A program made the position numbers and the translations under genes. Shown piece after piece: positions 16,218 through 25,238 of a DNA stretch of 64,000 nucleotides. The notes under the pieces were generated by a model that was not told the DNA's origin, made no database searches, and saw nothing but the letters and a program-made list of their open reading frames with translations. Origin of the DNA: Desulfovibrio sp. An276. GTDB lineage: Bacteria; Desulfobacterota; Desulfovibrionia; Desulfovibrionales; Desulfovibrionaceae. The stretch lies in assembly GCF_002159665.1 (NCBI RefSeq), contig NZ_NFJC01000001.1, forward strand, positions 186,001 to 250,000, given 5' to 3'. Each line of letters opens with the position of its first letter. The stretch's first letter is position 1.

Positions 16218-17255
16218 TTACCGATATCTATCAATTCTTGTAGATCTATTAAGCTGTTTAAGAGATGCAATATACTTTCTTGCTAAGTACTTCGTCTTTA
16301 TGTTTTCAATAGAAGTCGGCATTTCTCTATATACATCTCTCACAGTACTTATATCCATAGCAGTTGACGCCAAAGATGATAATATACCTTCGCTATTACC
16401 TGATATTAAAGAAGAAGCACTAAACACACTTAGTATTACTGATGCAGTACACTTAATAACTGATCAACAAATTTTCAAAAATTCTTTTTATATGTTAACA
16501 TATCACGCAAAGATTACTCTTTATTTCCTTCTTTACAATCTAGTATTTTATCTATTTCATGAATATAAGCACTTATATAATTATTAAAATCATTATTTTT
16601 CTCAAATTTATTATTGTTTAAAGTTTAATATATGATATATTTGCTGGAAATTCTAAATAAATTTTATTATAGACATTTGAAATTTTATTTTTATTTAGTT
16701 TTAACAAAATAAGATCATCATGAACTAAAAAATCAGAATATATTTTTTCATCAGTAATAATTTCGTATCCATTTGATCTTGAAATACAATTTGCAAGAAA
16801 GCTCATATACAAATAAGCTATATCATAAGAAATTTTAATCCCTTCATCACATTTTCCCCTAATTTGCTTTTAATACAAAATTAAAAAAAATTTTGTGAAT
16901 ATTTTTCTCTAAAAAGTATAAAATTTTGATTGTTTTTATTTTTCCATTTTTCTATAATATTTTCATTGTTTTTTACTGGAAAATATATATTATAAATCTT
17001 TGGATCTTCTAAATATTTTTTAATTTCTTCATATGTACGTCTAAATGCACATGCTTTATGTTCATAACTTGGGCTATATCGATCAATTAAATCAGTTTCA
17101 TCCATAACAATTTGAAATTTTTTACTTAAATACATTTCTTTTTGATCAAGAGAATCTGGCATAATCGGATGAAGTACATCAAAATAAAGCAGTGCAAACT
17201 TCAACCAATTTTCATCCATAATTTCAAATCCAGGATAATATCTCATCTCTTTCAT
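16218..17255 (-). pseudogene. Decayed AT-rich gene of unknown family, several frameshifts
   Basis: Minus-strand translation gives one protein in successive frames. Piece one (17255-16881) starts MKEMRYYPGFEIMDENWLKF after a good ribosome site (GAGGAGGG) and stops just past an 8-T run. Piece two, to about 16618, contains DIAYLYMSFLANCISRSNGY and ends FPANISYIKL. Piece three reads FNNYISAYIHEIDKILDCKE and stops near 16513. The last, ending at 16218, contains SLISGNSEGILSSLASTAMD and STRIDRYR. An intact ancestor would be about 345 residues. At least three frameshifts plus in-frame stops show loss of function. DNA here is far more AT-rich than its surroundings, so it was acquired. I do not know the family; the pieces are soluble, with one short hydrophobic patch. 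Confidence 0.75.
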
Positions 17256-17354
17256 TTATCTTTCCCTCCTCATACATTCACAATAATGTACCTTCGACTC
17301 GCTCGTTTATAGGAGAAACGGGCCACTGAGGCACTTAAAAGGAGATGAGAGGCC

Positions 17355-19976
17355 TTATTCTCCCTCTTCCGCCATCCAGCGCTGCCCTCCTCCGTGCCAA
17401 GTCTCTTCCATGCGCCCCTGCATATCAAGCATCATGCCCTCTGCCAAATCCTTCCGCACATAGGTAAGGCCACACTTTGGGCAGCGCCAAAGGCGCATGG
17501 TGAGCCCCCCGTGGGCGTAGCGTGTGGGCACATCTTCCTGGAAAAGCGCCTTCTCGCAGCGCCCGCAAAGCCACGCGCAGCCTTCCCCTGCCTCAGACTG
17601 GGCCCTTGGCTGATTGAGCTTTTCTCCACCTGCTCCTGGCACAAGGGTGCGGTGACACCAGGCGTCAGACACGACATATATGTCCCCAGCCTCGTCCCTA
17701 TAGTATTCGACCCAGAAGGTCACAGTGCGGGGACGATGACTCGCAAGTCTGTGTCCAGTATCGGGGTTCACAAAAAAGCGCCCTTCTCTCTCAGCCACAA
17801 AAATCGTCTCTTCTACATCATTAAGCAAAATCTGCCTTGCCTCCAGGGCAGCCAGACATGCCGCTTCTCTAGCCTTTGAGCCTTCCCCCAAAACGCTCTC
17901 ATTCTGCCTCACGGGAAACGTCCTTGCAAAGCGCAGACGCACCTTGTGCTCCCCTTGGGGCATCTCTTCCTTGTCAAGCTTCCTCACAAATATGCGCCTT
18001 GCCTCAATCCGCCCTGCCCTTCTTTGCGACAGGCTTGTGGCAGGATATGGAGCACCGACCTCCCAGCCTACGGGCAGGATGTCCAGAAGATGCCAGGCAG
18101 GCAGCCCCTGGGCTGCGAGGTTTTCCCGACACATGATGCAGCTTGTCATGGCAGGGCCACCCAGCTCCCTTGCCCTCTTCCTTGCCATGACACGGGCTGC
18201 CTCAAAGTCGGCACACCACTGATTGCCTCCGTGGCCGCAGCAGGCCGTGGTCTTGCGGGTATGCTTCGGCTCCAGGACTGTGACTCCGCACTTTTTGGCA
18301 AGGCTGCGCACAGCCTTCTGCCAGGCCGTATTGTGCCTTGCTGCGCAGGGATCGTGGATGACCAGGGTGTCCGGCACATCTGGCCCAAGCTTCCTGTCCC
18401 CCAGATCCATGCCGTCCAGCACTTCCCAAAGCGACGCAGACGCAACCTCGGGGAGATATTCCTTAAAGACATTGAGGCACGTGGGACAGGCGGCAATGAT
18501 AGTGGGATTTCCAAGGGAAGCGAGCCTCTCCCGCATCTGCTGCACATGCCTTGCAAAATATTCCTTCTCCCCTGCCCAGTGCGCGGGAATGCCACAACAG
18601 GAAAGGTAGACGCCAACGCCGCCGCGAAGCCCCTTGCAAAGAAAATCGTACACGTCGGCAACCTGTTTGGGCCTTGCACCCGCAAGCTGACAGCCAGGGA
18701 AAAAGACGTATCTTGGGGCATTTTCGCCATTTCCTTCGTGCACAAAGAAGCTTTCGCTTCCTGAAGCCTGTTCCATGTCCTCTAGGGCAAACTCAAAAGC
18801 ACTCTTTGACATGAAGCCCTGTCTTACAAGCTCTTCCCTCGCTGCCAGACACAAATCCTTCATGGAAAAGCCATCCGGACACAGCTCCTCGCACTGTCCG
18901 CACAGGGCACAGCTGTTGATGAGGGTATTGGCCTTGCGTATGCCCTGGGCAATGGAGAGGTTGTTGAAAATCCTGCGCGCAAAGACCTTTGGATAGCCCT
19001 GGTATTTTTGCATGTAGGCGCAAGCCCTGACACAGATGTCGCAGCGGCAGTCAAGGCAGCGGGAAGCCTCACGCACTGCCTCTTCCTTCGTGTAGACCCC
19101 CTTTGCGGGAGACACTCTGACTGCTTCTTCCATGCCATCCAACTTCATGGCAGGACTTTTTGTCTCCCTTTCCCGTGCTGCAGTAAGCGAGACACCACTT
19201 ACCATGCGCTCCATGGTGAGAGCGCCCTTGCGCCCCTCTCCTCCTGCACGCGCAGCAGAAAATGTCGCATCTTCCCATCCGCCTGCAACGACCCTGCCGT
19301 CAAATCCTTCCTCGTACACAAGACTTGTTGCATTGCACGTATTCCGGGAAATGCCGAATTCCCCGCACGAGGCGTCCACAAAGATCGCTTCGTACGAGGC
19401 CACAAGCTCTGTCAAAAGCCCGGCATCAAGACTCTCCACCTTAAGGAAGGCAACCTTTGCGCAAAGCCTCTCCCACTCTGCCGCTGGCCCGTTGGGCGCC
19501 TCCCAGTCAAGATTGGGAAACCTCTCTTTCAGCGCATACTCTGGCTCCCCTGTGTGGTACACGTCCACGTCAAAGCCCTTGGCAGCCAGGTCATAGGCGC
19601 ACACAAGGCCCGCAACTCCAGCACCTACTATAGCCATGCGCTGACTCTTCTTGCGAACGTACGAGCGCTCAAGGGGAGCTTCAACCTCGCGCACTAGGAA
19701 GCGCTCAATCTCCCCCACGTTGAGAGGGCCGCCAAGGTTCTCCCTCAGGCACATTGTTTCGCAGGGGTGATCGCAGATGTGGGCAAAAATGCCTGGCAGA
19801 GGAAGAGAGCGCTGCACAAGCCTTCTTGCCTCGTGCGCATTGCCCTTCGCAAGACAAGTCATGACAGCGCGGACATCGAGGTTGAAGGGACAGGCCACCT
19901 GGCAGCGGGGCGGGTTTTCCTGTGTGCAGCGAGCTTCCAGGGCGTGCATGCCCTTTTGATCAAAAACGATGTCCAT
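17355..19976 (-). CDS. Pyridine nucleotide-disulfide oxidoreductase-like / dicluster Fe-S protein with C-terminal zinc ribbon (Mop-associated)
   Basis: The protein has 873 residues. Order: an N-terminal GltD/DPYD-type Fe-S domain (C17, C25, C29, then CDHPCETMC near 70); a Rossmann segment (AIVGAGVAGLVCAYDLAAKG near 115-135) whose flavoprotein part is shortened; a two-cluster ferredoxin domain (CLDCRCDICVRAC, CALCGQCEELCP); two CCG heterodisulfide-reductase domains (FFPGCQLAG, SCCGIPAHW, ACPTCL, then HDPCAARH, ACCGHGGNQ); a beta-rich region of unknown type; and a CxxC...CxxC zinc ribbon (CGRCEKALF, CPKCGLTYV). From memory, D. vulgaris encodes a similar oxidoreductase and a separate small zinc-ribbon redox protein near its aldehyde oxidoreductase gene; here they seem fused. 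Likely role: electron transfer for, or maturation of, Mop. GGAG precedes the ATG. Confidence 0.85.
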   Translation of the reverse strand: MDIVFDQKGMHALEARCTQENPPRCQVACPFNLDVRAVMTCLAKGNAHEARRLVQRSLPLPGIFAHICDHPCETMCLRENLGGPLNVGEIERFLVREVEAPLERSYVRKKSQRMAIVGAGVAGLVCAYDLAAKGFDVDVYHTGEPEYALKERFPNLDWEAPNGPAAEWERLCAKVAFLKVESLDAGLLTELVASYEAIFVDASCGEFGISRNTCNATSLVYEEGFDGRVVAGGWEDATFSAARAGGEGRKGALTMERMVSGVSLTAARERETKSPAMKLDGMEEAVRVSPAKGVYTKEEAVREASRCLDCRCDICVRACAYMQKYQGYPKVFARRIFNNLSIAQGIRKANTLINSCALCGQCEELCPDGFSMKDLCLAAREELVRQGFMSKSAFEFALEDMEQASGSESFFVHEGNGENAPRYVFFPGCQLAGARPKQVADVYDFLCKGLRGGVGVYLSCCGIPAHWAGEKEYFARHVQQMRERLASLGNPTIIAACPTCLNVFKEYLPEVASASLWEVLDGMDLGDRKLGPDVPDTLVIHDPCAARHNTAWQKAVRSLAKKCGVTVLEPKHTRKTTACCGHGGNQWCADFEAARVMARKRARELGGPAMTSCIMCRENLAAQGLPAWHLLDILPVGWEVGAPYPATSLSQRRAGRIEARRIFVRKLDKEEMPQGEHKVRLRFARTFPVRQNESVLGEGSKAREAACLAALEARQILLNDVEETIFVAEREGRFFVNPDTGHRLASHRPRTVTFWVEYYRDEAGDIYVVSDAWCHRTLVPGAGGEKLNQPRAQSEAGEGCAWLCGRCEKALFQEDVPTRYAHGGLTMRLWRCPKCGLTYVRKDLAEGMMLDMQGRMEETWHGGGQRWMAEEGE

Positions 19977-20007
19977 ACTGTCGTATCTCCAAAAGCTTCG
20001 GGCTGTT

Positions 20008-20040
20008 AAAAAGGGGGGAACGGGTTGTCCCGTTCCCCCC
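20008..20040 (-). terminator. Strong terminator between mop and the Fe-S oxidoreductase gene
   Basis: GGGGGGAACGGG (20013-20024) pairs perfectly with CCCGTTCCCCCC (20029-20040) around a 4-nt loop; on the minus strand the stem is followed by five Ts (20012-20008). It lies 35 bases after the mop stop and only 31 bases before the next start codon, so it probably lowers read-through into the downstream gene. Confidence 0.9.
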
Positions 20041-20075
20041 ATGGTATACGTTTTGTCTACGCTATGCGAAAGGCA

Positions 20076-22805
20076 CTACTTCGGCATTGCCGCAAGCACC
20101 TTCTCGGGATAGGCAGGCAGATGGCGAATGCGTGCGCCGCAGGCATTGTAGATGGCGTTGATGATTGCCGGATGCGGAGCAGTCAGGGGCATTTCGCCCA
20201 CGCCGGATGCGCCGTAGGGGCCGTCCTTGCGCGGGGTCTCGACATAGATGATCTCCATGTCGTCCGGGATGTCCTTGATGGTGGGGATGCCGGCGCCGGC
20301 CATGGTGGCGTGCTTCTTCAGATCCTCGTAGTCCTCGGTGAGGGCCAGGCCCACGCCCTGGGCCATGCCGCCGAAGATCTGGCCGTCCACAACCAGGTAG
20401 TTGTTGACCTTGCCGATATCGGTCACGCACACAAGGCGGTCCACAGTGGTCTTGCCGGTCTTCACCTCAACGGACACTTCGGCGAGGAAGAGGCCATACA
20501 TGTAGCAGCAGAAGGGATCGCCCTTGCCGGTCTCAACGTCGCAGTCCGTGCAGGGGGCAGTCCACTTGCCCTGCTGTTTGGGCTCACGGCCGAGTTCCAC
20601 CAGTTCCTTGCGGGTGTACCAGCCACCCTCGGGCTTTCTCATGACGTCCACCAGCTGCTCGCAGGCAACGCGGATGGAGTTGCCAACCACCACCTGAGAG
20701 CGGGAACCGCCTGCAGGACCGGAGTTGGGGGTCTTGCTGGAATCGTTCATGACAAGCCTGATCTGGCTCTCGTCTATGCCCATGACGCGCAGGGTTTCGT
20801 GGGCGGAACCGAGCATGCCGCAGGTGGCACCCTGGCCGTGGTCGCCCCAGGAGGCGCCGATGGTAATGGTGCCGTCGTCGTTCAACTCTGCCCAGGCCTC
20901 GGAGGAGTCTGCGCCGTCAAGGCCAGCAGCGTACACGCCAAGGGCAATACCTGTGCCGCATTTCACCTCTGCGGTGCTTCTGGCAGCTGTCCTCTTCTTG
21001 GAATCCTCGTAGATGGGACGCATCTTGTCGAACATCTCCGGCAGGGAGAACACTTCCGGCACCTGCTGGGTGGGAGTGGTGTCACCGGGACGGTAGACGT
21101 TCACATAGCGGAATTCGAAGGGATCCCAGCCCATCTTGTGGGCCAGTTCGTCCATGCACACTTCGAAGGGGAATTCCACTTCGGGTGCGCCGTAACCGCG
21201 GAAGGCAGAGCCCCAGCAGTGGTTGGTGCACACTGTGCGGCCTTCGCCACGGATGTTGGCAATGCCGTAGCCAGCGCCGATGTACTGGGAGCCACGCAGG
21301 GTGAGGAGGTCACCGAATTCGGAGTAGGGACCGTGGTCGCAATCCCAGTCGGAGACAAGGCCAGCAATCTTGCCGGTCTTCTTGTTGGCAGCAAGCTTCA
21401 GGGTCGTCCAGAAAGGCGAACGCTTGCCGGTGTAGTTTTGCTGCTGCTCGTAGTTGTAGTTCAGGTGCACGGGGCGGCCAGTGGCAAGGGCTGCCACGCC
21501 AACCAGGGCTTCCAGGGTGGGGCTGAACTTGTAGCCGAAGGTACCGCCGGCTGTGTTTGCCACCATGACCAGATCCTTGCCGAGCTCAACGCCAAGGCCA
21601 GGAGCGATCATGAGGCCGTGCAGATGGATGCCGATGGATTTGGAGTGGATGACAAGCTGGCCCTGTTCGTTGATGTAGGCAAAGCCGCAGTCGGGTTCCA
21701 GGGGAAGATGGGGCTGACGCTGGGTGTAGTAGCTTTCCTCCACCCACTCGTTTTCGGGATCGCTGAAGGCAGGCTCGGGATCGTCGCCCTTCACCACATG
21801 GGTGATGAAATAGGTGTTGGGGGTGCCGGGATGGATCTCGATGGCGTCGGGAGCCTTGGCAGAAGGAGCGTCCATATATTCGGGCAGAAGCTCGAGATCG
21901 ACCTTCACCTTCTCTGCTGCTGCGCGGGCGTGCTTTTCCGTATCTGCGCAGACGATTGCCAAAGCGTCACCGTACTGGAAGATCTTGGTGTCGTTCAGGA
22001 TAGGACGATCCCAGCCATCGCCAAGGTTGGAGGGGAAGGTGATAAGGCCTGTGATGCGGTTTTTGCCCTTCACGTCCTTGTAGGTGAGGACGCGGTACAC
22101 GCCGGGCATCTTCTCTGCCTCGGAGGTGTCGATATTGAGGATGTTGGCGTGGGAGACCTTGGCCTGGGTGAGGGCAAGGTGCAGGGTGTCCGGGGGCATC
22201 TTGAGAGCAAGGTCTGCGCCGTACTCTGCCTGGCCTGTCACCTTGGCAACACCTGTGCGCCTCGGCATGCGAGTGCCCCAGATGCGGCCGTCCTCGGGTT
22301 TCTTCCAGGTGATGTCGTCAATGGTCTTTTCGCCGCGCATGATGGCGGCAGCGTCCATGACTGCGTCAACAAGGTGCTTGTAGCCTGTGCAGCGGCAGAC
22401 GTTGTGGTGCTTCTGGAACCAGTCGCGCACGTCTTCCCTGGTGGGAGAGAGGTTTTCCTGCAGAAGCTGGTAGGCGGAAACGATGAAGCCGGGGGTGCAG
22501 AAGCCGCACTGCACTGCGCCATGGTAGATCCAGGCCTGCTGCAGGGGATGCAGGTTGGTGGCCCTGCCAACACCTTCCACTGTGGTGATGGAGGCAAAAT
22601 CGGGCACGCGGCGCATCTTTGTGATACAGGCGCGGGTCACCTTGCCGTTGAGGATCACGGAGCAGGCACCGCAGGCGCCCTTGCCGCAGCCGATTTTCAC
22701 GCTTGTGTAGTGCAGCTGATTGCGCAGCACATCCACGAGAAAGTCGTTGTCGTCACAAAGGACGCGGTGTTCGGTGCCATTGACAACGAGAGTTTTGGTA
22801 AGCAT
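20076..22805 (-). CDS. mop: Molybdenum-containing aldehyde oxidoreductase (Mop)
   Basis: The 909-residue protein is close to the 907 residues of D. gigas Mop, a single-chain xanthine oxidase-family enzyme that oxidises aldehydes to acids. The N-terminal plant-type [2Fe-2S] domain has CGKGACGACSVILNG and the last cysteine in TRAC. The helical second [2Fe-2S] domain has QCGFCTPGF and CRCTGYKHLVDAV. The molybdenum domain shows GGTFGYKF, AFRGYGAPEVEF, GDHGQGA, and GVGEMPLTAPHP with the catalytic glutamate. There is no FAD domain, as in Mop. GGGAGGGAATGC precedes the ATG at 22805. It lies downstream of the MoeA-like gene, so cofactor handling and enzyme are probably co-regulated. Location is cytoplasmic: there is no signal peptide. 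Confidence 0.96.
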   Translation of the reverse strand: MLTKTLVVNGTEHRVLCDDNDFLVDVLRNQLHYTSVKIGCGKGACGACSVILNGKVTRACITKMRRVPDFASITTVEGVGRATNLHPLQQAWIYHGAVQCGFCTPGFIVSAYQLLQENLSPTREDVRDWFQKHHNVCRCTGYKHLVDAVMDAAAIMRGEKTIDDITWKKPEDGRIWGTRMPRRTGVAKVTGQAEYGADLALKMPPDTLHLALTQAKVSHANILNIDTSEAEKMPGVYRVLTYKDVKGKNRITGLITFPSNLGDGWDRPILNDTKIFQYGDALAIVCADTEKHARAAAEKVKVDLELLPEYMDAPSAKAPDAIEIHPGTPNTYFITHVVKGDDPEPAFSDPENEWVEESYYTQRQPHLPLEPDCGFAYINEQGQLVIHSKSIGIHLHGLMIAPGLGVELGKDLVMVANTAGGTFGYKFSPTLEALVGVAALATGRPVHLNYNYEQQQNYTGKRSPFWTTLKLAANKKTGKIAGLVSDWDCDHGPYSEFGDLLTLRGSQYIGAGYGIANIRGEGRTVCTNHCWGSAFRGYGAPEVEFPFEVCMDELAHKMGWDPFEFRYVNVYRPGDTTPTQQVPEVFSLPEMFDKMRPIYEDSKKRTAARSTAEVKCGTGIALGVYAAGLDGADSSEAWAELNDDGTITIGASWGDHGQGATCGMLGSAHETLRVMGIDESQIRLVMNDSSKTPNSGPAGGSRSQVVVGNSIRVACEQLVDVMRKPEGGWYTRKELVELGREPKQQGKWTAPCTDCDVETGKGDPFCCYMYGLFLAEVSVEVKTGKTTVDRLVCVTDIGKVNNYLVVDGQIFGGMAQGVGLALTEDYEDLKKHATMAGAGIPTIKDIPDDMEIIYVETPRKDGPYGASGVGEMPLTAPHPAIINAIYNACGARIRHLPAYPEKVLAAMPK

Positions 22806-22994
22806 GCATTCCCTCCCGCCCGGAAAAACCCATGGGATAGGCACGGGGGCCCCGGGTCTGGATACTAAAGGAAAAGGTCTGGGGACCTTGTTGGAAGCGG
22901 TTGGCGCCATATTCCCGCAAAAAGCCTTGGCAAATCCCCCCGCAACCCCCAGGCTTCCTTACAAGCCCAATTGCCGGGAGGATGTTTTCAAGAA

Positions 22995-24020
22995 CTACAG
23001 GCAGGAATATGGCATGGAGCTCAGCTGCGTGAGAAAACCTCCGTGCCCCATGCGGTGCACGTCGCGAGCCGAGAGAATCTGCCCGGCAAGAAGCCTTGGG
23101 ACAACGAGATCGAAGATGCTGACCTTGCTGTACATAACCCCTCCCGGAAGTCCCAGGACGGGGATGGTTTTGCCATCCCTTTCAAGGTAGGCCAGCATGA
23201 ACATGGCTCCCGGATATACGGGCGCCCCGTAGCAGACAACCGAAGCCCCTGTCTTTCGTATGGCGGCAGGGGTCCTGTCGTCCGGGTCCACGGACATGCC
23301 GCCTGTGACACAGATGAGGCCACAGCCCTCTGCCGCAAAATCAAGGATTGCGTTTGCGATGACGTTTGCATCATCGCCGCTGAGCTTTTGGCCTGCCACA
23401 GGGCAGCCAAGGGAGGCAAAGCGCTCGCGCAGGACAGGACCAAAGCCGTCCCTGATGCGGCCAGCGTATACCTCGGATCCTGTGGTGACTATGCCCACAA
23501 GAGGCGAGGCAAAGAGGGTCACGGAAAGAACGGGACGGGTGATGGTGCTCTCCATCCTGCGAAGAAGGTCTTCTTCCACAACCAGGGGTGTTACGCGCGT
23601 AGCACCCAGGGCCTGTCCCTGACACACGCGAATGTTGCCGGGAAGTGTCGCGAGTGTCATTTCCCCAAGAGAGTTGAAGTCGAAAAGGAGGTCTTCGTCC
23701 ACGTTCAAAAGGCCGTCGCACTCGGCCACAAAGTCGATGCGGCCTTCCTTGGGTCCCTTGAGAACAAGGTTTGCACCGCCAACACAGCGCGCTATGCGCC
23801 ATGCGGCATCCTCCTCGTGCACCATGCCGGGCTCGGGTCTATAGACATAGAGGTGTTCCTTGCCCACATCGAGCAGGACAGGAATGTCCTCTTCTGTCAC
23901 CACGTGTCCCTTGCGAAACACTGGGCCCTTGTACTGGCCGGGAACGATGCGGGTGATGTCCTGACAGAGGATAGTGCCCACAGCGTCCTGCACGGGTATG
24001 GTTTTCATGGAAAAGCTCAT
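22995..24020 (-). CDS. Molybdopterin-binding (MoeA/MogA-like) protein
   Basis: The 341-residue protein ends with a MoCF_biosynth-type molybdopterin-binding fold: GIVTTGSEVYAGRIRDGF, AEGCGLICVTGGMSVDPDD and VLGLPGGVMYS. The N-terminal half begins like MoeA (VQDAVGTILCQDITRI) but lacks MoeA domains I-II at full length; the family MoeA is about 400 residues. It therefore looks like a dedicated cofactor-binding protein of molybdo-hydroxylase clusters rather than the housekeeping molybdenum insertase. AGGAGTTGTG leads into the ATG at 24020. It precedes mop by 189 bases on the same strand. A terminator is not obvious between them, so one transcript is plausible. Confidence 0.88.
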   Translation of the reverse strand: MSFSMKTIPVQDAVGTILCQDITRIVPGQYKGPVFRKGHVVTEEDIPVLLDVGKEHLYVYRPEPGMVHEEDAAWRIARCVGGANLVLKGPKEGRIDFVAECDGLLNVDEDLLFDFNSLGEMTLATLPGNIRVCQGQALGATRVTPLVVEEDLLRRMESTITRPVLSVTLFASPLVGIVTTGSEVYAGRIRDGFGPVLRERFASLGCPVAGQKLSGDDANVIANAILDFAAEGCGLICVTGGMSVDPDDRTPAAIRKTGASVVCYGAPVYPGAMFMLAYLERDGKTIPVLGLPGGVMYSKVSIFDLVVPRLLAGQILSARDVHRMGHGGFLTQLSSMPYSCL

Positions 24021-24592
24021 CACAACTCCTTTAAGGGAGACAGCCCTGCCCTTGCCTTTCTGGACACGAATTTCAAAAAAACGTGTATTCTCCGGTCAGG
24101 AAAAGGCTATGGCTGTTTCCCTTACAAATACATGTGAACACGAAAAAAGACAAACTTTTTTTGAAAAAAAGCCGGAAAAACTGGCCATATTGTTGCTTTT
24201 CAAGGCCTTATGCTCCTTGGGGCAAAAGAATCGTGACCATTTGGGAGAGCATAACGGCCTTGCGAAAAAAGCGTGATTATTTCCCCCTTCTCCTTGCCCT
24301 TGAAAAGGAAGAGGGATCCATTCCGTCCCAAGGGAAAGCATGGGGATCCCAAAATGATCAGCATAGACCAATTTCCCGAGATTGCAATATCCATGTATTG
24401 CGGCATTTTTCGCCTGCAAGGCGAAGCAGCGAAGAGAGCCTTTCCGCTAAGGACAATTGGGTGGGGCACAAAAAAAGGGGTTTTTGCCAAGACACTCTCC
24501 TTGGCAAAAACCCCGAAAGGCAGGCGTTTCATCGTGACCTTGCGATCACGCAACGCGCTCACAATGAAACACGGATATTTTGTCTCAAAGCC
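24021..24592. other. Intergenic region between tpx and the MoeA-like gene
   Basis: Apart from the tpx terminator (24470-24514), these 572 bases show no gene. The stretch 24060-24190 is A/T rich and probably contains the promoter of the MoeA-like/mop transcription unit. A short plus-strand frame from about 24353 looks protein-like for some 20 codons, then becomes basic and runs into tpx antisense; I do not accept it. Confidence 0.4.
24470..24514 (-). terminator. Intrinsic terminator of tpx
   Basis: GGGGTTTTTGCCAAG (24477-24491) and CTTGGCAAAAACCCC (24500-24514) form a perfect 15-bp stem with an 8-nt loop, followed on the minus strand by seven Ts (24476-24470). Confidence 0.93.
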
Positions 24593-25093
24593 CTACACAA
24601 GAGCCTTCACGGCCTTAAGGACCGCGTCGAAGTCGGGCTGTTCTGTCATTTCGCTCACAACCTGGGTGTAGGCGACCTTGCCGTCCTTCACGATGACAAT
24701 GGCGCGGCAGAGCAGATCGAGCTCCTTCACGTAAAGGCCGTAAGCTTTACCGAAGCTGCCGTCACGGTAGTCGGAGAGGGTTTCCACTGCCTTAACGTCT
24801 GCTGCACCGCACCAGCGGGCCTGGGCAAAGGGAAGGTCGCGGGACACTGCCACGATGGCCACCTTGTCGGAAAGGGCTGCGGCTTCCTTGTTGAAACGCT
24901 TCACCTCGAGGTCGCACACAGGTGTGTCGAGGGAGGGCACGCTCACGAGCACAAGCACCTTGCCCTCGTAGTCGGAAAGCTTTTTGGAAGAAAGGTCGTT
25001 GGCAGTGAGGGCGAAGTCGGGGGCAGCAGCGCCAACTGCGGGAAGAACGCCCTCAAGATTCATGGCATTGCCGGCAAAGGTAACCTGGGACAT
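24593..25093 (-). CDS. tpx: Thiol peroxidase (Tpx, atypical 2-Cys peroxiredoxin)
   Basis: The 166-residue protein has the family length. The peroxidatic cysteine is in SLDTPVCDLEVKRF (about residue 60) and the resolving cysteine in ARWCGA (about 94). A thioredoxin-fold core (GKVLVLVSVPSL) lies between. It reduces hydrogen peroxide and alkyl hydroperoxides with electrons from thioredoxin, which an anaerobe needs during oxygen exposure. CAAGGAGATACAA precedes the ATG. Own terminator; a Fur/PerR-box-like sequence lies about 80 bp upstream of the start, so metal- or peroxide-dependent control is possible. Confidence 0.95.
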   Translation of the reverse strand: MSQVTFAGNAMNLEGVLPAVGAAAPDFALTANDLSSKKLSDYEGKVLVLVSVPSLDTPVCDLEVKRFNKEAAALSDKVAIVAVSRDLPFAQARWCGAADVKAVETLSDYRDGSFGKAYGLYVKELDLLCRAIVIVKDGKVAYTQVVSEMTEQPDFDAVLKAVKALV

Positions 25094-25172
25094 TTGTATC
25101 TCCTTGAATTTCTCAAACTTACTTGCTGTCTGGATTGGGATGCAACGAGCAACCTGGCAGGCTGCTCACTTT

Positions 25173-25191
25173 GTAAATAATAATCATTCCT
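25173..25191 (-). promoter_or_regulatory. Possible Fur/PerR-type box upstream of tpx
   Basis: The 19 bases contain ATAATCATT and match 13 of 19 positions of the classical Fur box consensus (aligned by eye). It lies 80-98 bases upstream of the tpx start, where an operator or upstream promoter would be. A single imperfect match in an AT-rich gap is weak evidence. Confidence 0.3.
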
Positions 25192-25238
25192 CTTATGAAG
25201 TCAAGGGGCAAAAGACGTTTTTTGCCAGGTTTCCTGCC

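Noticed and set aside
16210-16587. A 125-codon hydrophobic plus-strand frame in the AT-rich island
   Set aside because: The opposite strand gives a better protein sequence continuing, through frameshifts, the gene that starts at 17255; the plus frame is probably its shadow. Not fully excluded.
16100-17350. The AT-rich island as a prophage or transposon
   Set aside because: No integrase, transposase, terminal inverted repeat or target duplication is visible around it.
20025-22868. A 947-codon open frame on the plus strand opposite mop
   Set aside because: It is the mirror of the mop reading frame (V/G/A/H-rich, no domains). mop itself has all catalytic motifs and the right length.
24353-24671. 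A possible small gene upstream of tpx on the plus strand
   Set aside because: There is no ribosome site, the frame contains the tpx terminator and runs into tpx antisense.
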